Shown here one piece after another: positions 58,527-64,000 of a stretch of DNA of 64,000 bases. How positions within the stretch are numbered: position 1 is the stretch's first letter; each line of letters starts with the position of its first letter. Below the pieces are notes generated by a model. The model did not search any database and was not told where the DNA came from. It was given only the letters and a program-made list of their open reading frames with translations. Source of the DNA: Sphingomonas montanisoli. Its GTDB lineage: Bacteria > Pseudomonadota > Alphaproteobacteria > Sphingomonadales > Sphingomonadaceae. The position numbers and the translations under genes are program-made. Where the stretch lies: assembly GCF_008274695.1 (NCBI RefSeq), contig NZ_VTOU01000002.1:186001-250000 (forward strand), read 5' to 3'.

Positions 58527-58538
58527 GACACCGGTGTC
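58527..58538. promoter_or_regulatory. LacI-type operator between pectate lyase and TBDR
   Basis: A second perfect GACACCGGTGTC lies 57 bp upstream of the lyase ATG and 77 bp upstream of the receptor ATG. It could control both divergent units, placing substrate breakdown and import under the same regulator as kduI. Confidence 0.7.
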
Positions 58539-58614
58539 TGTTGATGAGCCAGACTGGCCAGAAGCTGACGCGACAGACGGCAGAAATGCACCGGAACAGG
58601 GAAGAAGGGATGTC

Positions 58615-61452
58615 ATGATGAAGGCCATTATTCGCTCTCAGCATATCGATTCGCGCCGGCATTGGCTTGCCGCAGCGTCGGTTGCCGCTATCGCGCTGGG
58701 CGCGACGCCCGCTTTTGCGCAGGAAGCGCCCGCCGCCGTCACGGACGACGCCGCGCAGGAAATCATTGTCACCGGTTTCCGCGGATCGCTCAGCTCGGCG
58801 ATCGCCGCGAAACGTCAGGCCACTGGCGTCGTCGACGTGATCAAGGCCGAAGACATCGCTGATTTTCCCGACAACAATCTGGCGGAATCGATCCAGCGCA
58901 TCCCCGGCATCGCGATCAATCGCGACCAGGGTGAAGGGCGTAACATCTCGGTTCGCGGTCTCGGCCCGATCTTCACCCGCGTCCGCATCAACGGGATCGA
59001 GGGTCTTTCGACCACCGGCGGTACCGACAGCTCGGGCGGCGCCAATCGTGGTCGCCAGTTCGACTTCAACACCTTCGCGTCGGAACTGTTCAACTCGATC
59101 ACCGTCCGCAAGACTGCGTCGGCCGATGTCGAAGAAGGTTCGTTGGGCGCAACCGTCGACCTGCAGACCGCGCGCCCGTTCGACTATAAGGACGATCTGA
59201 CGATCGCCGGTTCGGGCGCTGTCGGCCTCAACGATTTCTCGAACGCGGTCGATCCCAAGCTCGCCGGCCTGATTTCGACCAAGCTGGCCGACGGAAAGGT
59301 CGGCATCCTCGTATCCGCCGCCTACAGCGAGCGCGGAATCCGTGAGGAAGGCCCGTCGACCGTCCGCTGGGAACGCGGCACCGACAATGGCAATTTTGCC
59401 GCCGCCTCCACGCTGCCGCAGGGTGCGAGCCAGGGCTATGCCTTCTTCCACCCGCGCATCCCGCGTTACGACAGCCTGGTCTACAAGACCGAGCGGCTGG
59501 GCCTGACCGGATCGCTGCAGTGGCAGCCGACCGACGCGACCCTGCTGACCTTCGACGCGCTCTATTCGCGCTTCAAGTCGAAGCGTGCTGAGCAGTATCT
59601 CGAGGCGATCAGCTTCAGCCGTTCGGGCACCGGCAAGCCGCAGACCGTGATCCTGCCCGGCGCCGTCGTCGACGGAACGAACAGCCTGGTGAAGGGCACG
59701 TTCAACAATGTCGATGTCCGCGTCGAGAGCCGTTACGACGAGTTGCAGACCGAATTCCAGCAGTACACTTTGTCGCTGAAGCAGGATCTGGGCGAACGCG
59801 CGCGGATCGACGTGCTGGGTGGTTATTCGAAGTCAGATTTCTCCAACCCGATCCAGACGACCGTCGCGCTCGATGCCAACAACGTCCAGGGCTACAGCTA
59901 CGACTTCACCAACGGGCGCAACCCGACGTTCAACTATGGCAATCTGAACCCCGCCAACCCGAACGCCTACACGCTCGCCGAAATCCGTCTGCGCCCGCAG
60001 TTCGTGCAGAACGACTTCAAGGTCGGGCGCGCACAGTTTGAATTCGACGCGACCGACCAGATCAAGCTGCGCGTTGGCGGCGATTACAAGAAATACGGCT
60101 TCGATTCGCAGGAGTATCGCCGCACGAGCGAAACGGCGGTGCCCACGCTGACCGCGGCGCAGCTTTCGGCGTTGACCACCACCTATGCGCTGAGCCCCGA
60201 CACGCCGATGGGCGGCACGCCGCGCGCCTTCACGATCCCCAACCTGAACGCTTTCGCCGATAGCCTGGGCATCTATTCGAACAGCGGCACCTATGCGCTG
60301 ACCGGCACGACCAACACCAACGCGCAGGGCAATTGGCGCGCGATCACCGAACGTGATCTGGGCGGCTACATCCAGGCGGCGTGGGACGTCGAAACCGACT
60401 TCGCCCGCATCCGCGGCGACGCGGGTGTGCGCTATGTCGACACCAAGCAGACCTCGTCGGGCTATACCGGCGGTGCGGCGGCATTGCTCGTCACCGACAG
60501 CCGCAGCTATGGCCAGTGGCTCCCTTCGGCCAATGTCAGCTTCGAGTTCGACCGCAACTTCGTCGTCCGTGCGGCCGTGGCGCGGGTGATGACACGCCCG
60601 AACCTGGGCAACCTCAACCCCACCGGCGCCTTCGCGGTCTCGGGCGGCAACCGCACCTACAATATCGGCAATCCGGACGTCGAACCGACCCTGGCGACCG
60701 ATTACGATCTGTCGTTCGAATGGTATTTCGCCAAGGAATCGGCGATCGTCGTCGGCCTGTTCTACAAGGACATTTCGAGCTTCGTCGCGAACACCGCGCA
60801 GTCGATCCCGTTCAACCAGCTCGGCCTGCCGGCCTCGCTGCTGACCGGTACCGGCGCGCTGCCGACCGACCTCGTCACGGTGACCCAGCCGATCAACAGC
60901 AAGGGCGGCACGCTCAAGGGCGCCGAGATCGGCTTCCAGACGCCGTTCCGCTTCCTGCCGGGCTTCCTGAGCAACCTCGGCATCCAGGCGAACTACACCT
61001 ATGTGAAGTCGACGATCGAATATCCTTTGGCTACCTCGGCCGGTGCGCCGGTGGTGAAACAGCCGCTGACCGATCTTTCGAAGCACAGCGCCAACGGCAC
61101 GCTCTATTATGAGGACGATCGCTTCAGCCTGCGCGGCTCGGTTGCCTATCGCAGCGGCTATCTGCAGGCGGGCGGCGTTCCGGGTCGCAATGGCGTCGCG
61201 CCGGGCGCGGGCCCGGTGTTCAACACCAATGCGGGCCAGCCGACCTTCAACGATGTCGAGGGCGTGCATGGTACGATCAACGTCGACATGTCGGCTTCGG
61301 TGAAGATCAACGAACATGTCACGCTGACCGTCGAGGCGATCAACCTGACCGACCAGTATGTCGACCAGTATATCGACAGCGCAGCAGATCGCCTGAGCGT
61401 CTATCACCATACCGGCCGCCAGTTCTATTTCGGCGGACGCTTCAAGTTCTGA
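58615..61452 (+). CDS. TonB-dependent receptor for oligogalacturonides (predicted)
   Basis: This encodes 945 residues. A signal peptide (ending TPAFAQE) is followed by a TonB box-like EIIVTGFRGS, a plug domain (about residues 55-180: DIADFPDNNLAESIQRIPGI, RNISVRGLGP) and a long beta-barrel ending GRQFYFGGRFKF. The plug features place it in the Caulobacter/Xanthomonas-type sugar TBDR group. With the pectate lyase divergent and the LacI operator between, oligogalacturonide import is the likely role. ATG 58615 (tandem ATG) follows AAGGGA. Confidence 0.93.
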   Translation: MMKAIIRSQHIDSRRHWLAAASVAAIALGATPAFAQEAPAAVTDDAAQEIIVTGFRGSLSSAIAAKRQATGVVDVIKAEDIADFPDNNLAESIQRIPGIAINRDQGEGRNISVRGLGPIFTRVRINGIEGLSTTGGTDSSGGANRGRQFDFNTFASELFNSITVRKTASADVEEGSLGATVDLQTARPFDYKDDLTIAGSGAVGLNDFSNAVDPKLAGLISTKLADGKVGILVSAAYSERGIREEGPSTVRWERGTDNGNFAAASTLPQGASQGYAFFHPRIPRYDSLVYKTERLGLTGSLQWQPTDATLLTFDALYSRFKSKRAEQYLEAISFSRSGTGKPQTVILPGAVVDGTNSLVKGTFNNVDVRVESRYDELQTEFQQYTLSLKQDLGERARIDVLGGYSKSDFSNPIQTTVALDANNVQGYSYDFTNGRNPTFNYGNLNPANPNAYTLAEIRLRPQFVQNDFKVGRAQFEFDATDQIKLRVGGDYKKYGFDSQEYRRTSETAVPTLTAAQLSALTTTYALSPDTPMGGTPRAFTIPNLNAFADSLGIYSNSGTYALTGTTNTNAQGNWRAITERDLGGYIQAAWDVETDFARIRGDAGVRYVDTKQTSSGYTGGAAALLVTDSRSYGQWLPSANVSFEFDRNFVVRAAVARVMTRPNLGNLNPTGAFAVSGGNRTYNIGNPDVEPTLATDYDLSFEWYFAKESAIVVGLFYKDISSFVANTAQSIPFNQLGLPASLLTGTGALPTDLVTVTQPINSKGGTLKGAEIGFQTPFRFLPGFLSNLGIQANYTYVKSTIEYPLATSAGAPVVKQPLTDLSKHSANGTLYYEDDRFSLRGSVAYRSGYLQAGGVPGRNGVAPGAGPVFNTNAGQPTFNDVEGVHGTINVDMSASVKINEHVTLTVEAINLTDQYVDQYIDSAADRLSVYHHTGRQFYFGGRFKF

Positions 61453-61480
61453 TCGGCCCCCACCCCGATCTGATCTCTAA

Positions 61481-61518
61481 CGGCCGGACGCGCTCCCAGC
61501 GTCCGGCCGTTTCTTTTT
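61481..61518 (+). terminator. Strong intrinsic terminator after the TBDR
   Basis: CGGCCGGACGC pairs perfectly with GCGTCCGGCCG (11 bp, 7-base loop) and is followed by TTTCTTTTT. It ends 13 bp before the esterase ATG, so the esterase either has its own expression via readthrough or its promoter overlaps this region. Confidence 0.92.
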
Positions 61519-61531
61519 CAGGAGTTGCACG

Positions 61532-62539
61532 ATGACGCTGGATCGACGGAGCGCGATGGCCGGGCTGCTGACGGCGGCGGGCATGGCGGCGGCGAGTGGA
61601 GCTCGTGCACAAACCGCGGCCCCCGGCAGCGGCAATTTCGCCGCCGCTCTGCCGCAGCCGACCGAGACCATCGACCTGTGGCCCAAGGGTGCGCTGCGGA
61701 TGCCAGCATCGTCCCTGATCGAGACGGTGCAGGAGCGCAGCACCGACCCGCAGGTCAACGACCGCGCAGTGTGGGGGATCAGCCATCCGCGCCTCGCGGT
61801 GTTCCGGCCGCTGCGGCCCAATGGGGCGGCGATCATGATCACGCCCGGCGGCGGATATAAGTGGGTCGTGGTGGACAAGGAGGGCTATGAGCTCGCTGCG
61901 TTGTTCGCGGCGGCGGGGATCACCTGTTTCGTCCTTTTCTACCGCCTGCCGCACGAAGGGTGGGCGGCGGGCCCGGACGTGTGCCTCTCCGACGCGCAGC
62001 GCGCGATGCGGCTGATCCGCCACCGTGCTGCCGAGTTCGCGATCGACCCGGCACGCGTGTCGGCGATGGGATTTTCAGCCGGCGGGCACCTATGCGCCGA
62101 TCTGCTCGCGCGGTTCGACCAACCAACCTATGCTGCGGTCGACAGGGCCGATCGGCTGTCCGCACGACCGTTCATCGCGGCGCCCATCTATCCGGTCGTA
62201 TCGATGAGCCAGCCCTTCGCGCACCCCGGATCGCGCGAGAAGATGCTCGGCCCGAACCCCACCGCTGAAGCAGAGCGCGCGCATTCGCCCGATCGCAACA
62301 TCCCCGCCAACGCACCCCCGACCTTCATCGTCCATGCCGAGGATGACGACGTCGTGCCGGCCGAGAACAGCCTGTTGCTGCGTGCAGCATTGCGCGCACG
62401 AAAGGTGCCGGTCGAGACGCATCTGTTCACCCATGGCGGGCACGGTTTCGGCGTCCGCCGTGCGATGGGTAAACCCGCCGCGCACTGGCCCGATCTGTTT
62501 CTCGCCTGGGCCCGGACACAGGGGCTGTTTCAGGGTTGA
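61532..62539 (+). CDS. Exported alpha/beta-hydrolase esterase
   Basis: This encodes 335 residues. A Tat-like signal (DRRSAMAGLLTAAGMAAASG) is present. The alpha/beta core includes the oxyanion loop MITPGGGYKWVVVDKEGYEL, nucleophile Ser in AMGFSAGGHLCADLLARF, Asp in VHAEDDDVVPAENSLLL and His in THGGHGFGVRR. It resembles BD-FAE-like acetyl/feruloyl esterases found in polysaccharide loci. CAGGAG is 8 bases before the ATG. Likely role: periplasmic deacetylation of pectin fragments. Confidence 0.84.
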   Translation: MTLDRRSAMAGLLTAAGMAAASGARAQTAAPGSGNFAAALPQPTETIDLWPKGALRMPASSLIETVQERSTDPQVNDRAVWGISHPRLAVFRPLRPNGAAIMITPGGGYKWVVVDKEGYELAALFAAAGITCFVLFYRLPHEGWAAGPDVCLSDAQRAMRLIRHRAAEFAIDPARVSAMGFSAGGHLCADLLARFDQPTYAAVDRADRLSARPFIAAPIYPVVSMSQPFAHPGSREKMLGPNPTAEAERAHSPDRNIPANAPPTFIVHAEDDDVVPAENSLLLRAALRARKVPVETHLFTHGGHGFGVRRAMGKPAAHWPDLFLAWARTQGLFQG

Positions 62540-62708
62540 TCCATCGCGACCTCGCGACGCTGCCTGATCGTAGACGATGCCGTCTCAGCCCCTCCTACTC
62601 GCTTCCGCGCAGAGCGCGGCTATTCACAGGCGCCAAGCTATTTGTACCTCCGAAGGAACCATTGGGTTCGCGCTTCGATGATGCAGGCGACGCTAGCGGG
62701 GAATCACA

Positions 62709-64000
62709 ATGGAGGCGGACGATCATCCCTGGTGGGAGCGAGGCGTCATCTATCAGATCTATCCGCGCTCCTTTCAGGATAGCGACGGCGACGGCGTCGG
62801 TGATCTCGCGGGGATAGAACGGCGCCTCGATCATGTCGCCTCGCTCGGCGTCGATGCGATCTGGCTCTCGCCGATCTTTCCGTCGCCAATGAAGGATTTC
62901 GGATATGACGTCGCCGACTATATCGGGATCGAGCCGGTGTTTGGCGATCTCGCCATCTTCGATCGACTGTGCGCCGCGATCCACGCGCGCGGGCTCAAAC
63001 TGATCCTCGATTTCGTTCCTAACCACAGTTCCGACCAGCATGCCTGGTTCCGCGAGAGCAGGCGCAGCCGCGACGATCCCAAGCGGGATTGGTACATCTG
63101 GCGAGATCCTGCGACGGACGGCGGCCCGCCCAACAACTGGATCAGCGATTTTGGCGGATCGGCCTGGGAGTGGGATGCGCCCACCGGCCAATATTATCTG
63201 CACGCTTTCCTGAAGGAGCAGCCCGACCTCAACTGGCGCAATCCCGCGCTGCGTGCGGCGATGATGGATGTGATGCGGTTCTGGTTCGATCGTGGGGTCG
63301 ATGGATTCCGGATCGATGTGCTTTGGCATATCGTGAAGGACGCGGGGTTTCGCAATAACCCGATCAACCCCGCCTGGACGCCGCGCAGCACCGAGCGCGA
63401 CCGGGTGCTCCAGCGATATTCGACCGACCAGCCGGAGGCCCATGCGATTTCTGCGGAGATGCGGGCACTTGCCGATACCTATGGTGATCGGGTCCTGATT
63501 GGTGAGATCTTCCTGCCGAATGACCGGCACGCCCGCTGGTTTGGAACGATCGAGCGTCCCCAGGTCCACCTGCCGTTCAATTTTCAGCTGATCGAGAACG
63601 GCTGGAATGCGCGTGGACTGCACCGCATGATTGCGGACTACCTCGCGTCGCTGCCGGCACATGGCTGGCCCAACTGGGTGATCGGCAGCCACGACGCGCC
63701 CCGGATCGCGGCACGGATCGGCGAAGCTCAGGCGCGGGTGGCAGCGATGCTGCTCCTGAGCCTGCGGGGCACGCCGACTTTCTATCAGGGGGACGAGCTT
63801 GCGATCGGAGACGTGCCGATCCCGACCGACAGGGTCCGCGATCCCCAGGATCTGCGCCAGCCCGGCCTCGGCATCGGCCGCGATCGATCGCGCACGCCGA
63901 TGCCGTGGGACAGCTCAACTCATGCTGGCTTCAGCACCGTTGAGCCCTGGCTACCGCTCAACCCCGATTGGCCGACGCGCAACGTGGCAATGCAGGAGTC
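62709..64000 (+). CDS. GH13 alpha-glucosidase (3' end outside the window)
   Basis: The frame from ATG 62709 is open to the window end (430 codons). It starts WWERGVIYQIYPRSFQDSDG and carries LILDFVPNHSSDQHAWF, the nucleophile Asp in GVDGFRIDVLWHIV, the acid/base Glu in VLIGEIFLPN and the third Asp in IGSHDAPR. This is the oligo-1,6-glucosidase/alpha-glucosidase branch of GH13, which hydrolyses short alpha-glucosides in the cytosol. Most relatives have N-H-D where this has S-H-D. No operator palindrome is seen upstream, so it is probably outside the pectin regulon. Confidence 0.92.
   Translation, partial: MEADDHPWWERGVIYQIYPRSFQDSDGDGVGDLAGIERRLDHVASLGVDAIWLSPIFPSPMKDFGYDVADYIGIEPVFGDLAIFDRLCAAIHARGLKLILDFVPNHSSDQHAWFRESRRSRDDPKRDWYIWRDPATDGGPPNNWISDFGGSAWEWDAPTGQYYLHAFLKEQPDLNWRNPALRAAMMDVMRFWFDRGVDGFRIDVLWHIVKDAGFRNNPINPAWTPRSTERDRVLQRYSTDQPEAHAISAEMRALADTYGDRVLIGEIFLPNDRHARWFGTIERPQVHLPFNFQLIENGWNARGLHRMIADYLASLPAHGWPNWVIGSHDAPRIAARIGEAQARVAAMLLLSLRGTPTFYQGDELAIGDVPIPTDRVRDPQDLRQPGLGIGRDRSRTPMPWDSSTHAGFSTVEPWLPLNPDWPTRNVAMQE

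Noticed and set aside
59833-61410. 525-codon minus-strand ORF opposite the TBDR
   Set aside because: Composition is that of an antisense frame (Arg/Val/Asp/Ala repeats) with no family match; the plus strand is a clear receptor.
1-64000. CRISPR arrays, prophage genes or rRNA
   Set aside because: No regularly spaced repeats, phage structural genes, integrase or rRNA sequence was seen; only IS5 fragments and one tRNA are present.

Overview
The window is high-GC alphaproteobacterial chromosome. It fits Sphingomonas or a close relative: an astaxanthin-type carotenoid cluster, large TonB-dependent receptors (TBDRs), an Entner-Doudoroff-linked uronate pathway and dense operons with many 4-bp ATGA overlaps. 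The genus is inferred from gene content only. All family names come from reading the protein sequences; no database search was run.

Layout. 1-2.2 kb: housekeeping genes (small basic protein, cNMP-binding protein, cyclophilin) ending in tRNA-Ser(GGA). 2.2-11.6 kb: an accessory stretch after the tRNA with an AT-rich segment, a MarR regulator, small secreted and membrane proteins, a ClC antiporter with an unknown permease, an SLC13 transporter and a DUF389 protein. Two distant sites there share an unusual inverted repeat. It ends in a graveyard of fragments (IS5 transposase 5' end, DUF2282/bufferin-like precursor, truncated membrane protein). 11.6-20.8 kb: a caa3-type cytochrome oxidase with fused subunits I and III, cytochromes c, b561 and CtaG, then DUF421, an unknown anchored protein and a YdeP-type molybdoenzyme. 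A transposase 3' remnant and a second SLC13 transporter close this part at 21.2-23.2 kb.

23.7-31.7 kb: carotenoid genes crtZ-crtW facing crtY-crtI-crtB, then a sterol-desaturase-family hydroxylase, a DUF2141 protein, ispH and a crtE-like prenyl synthase. Together they run from HMBPP through GGPP, phytoene, lycopene and beta-carotene to hydroxylated and ketolated xanthophylls. 31.8-38.5 kb: an operon of a short-chain dehydrogenase, an Old Yellow Enzyme/dienoyl-CoA-reductase-like flavoprotein and two tandem Lrp regulators, divergent from a TBDR. 38.7-44.0 kb: an operon of a YcaC-like hydrolase, XapX, an amidohydrolase with a Cys/His-rich tail, DoxX, DUF1275 and a frameshifted alginate-export-type porin.

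44.2-62.5 kb: a pectin/hexuronate utilisation locus. Pectate lyase, a KdgF-like cupin, a TBDR and two esterases would release and import oligogalacturonides. KduI, KduD, KdgK and Eda take the unsaturated products to pyruvate and glyceraldehyde-3-phosphate. An ExuT-like transporter, UxaC, a mannitol-dehydrogenase-family reductase and UxaA feed free uronates into the same 2-keto-3-deoxygluconate pool. A LacI-family gene lies at the centre, and the palindrome GACACCGGTGTC (or an 11/12 match) lies at all three promoter regions, so the locus looks like one regulon. The window ends inside a GH13 alpha-glucosidase gene.
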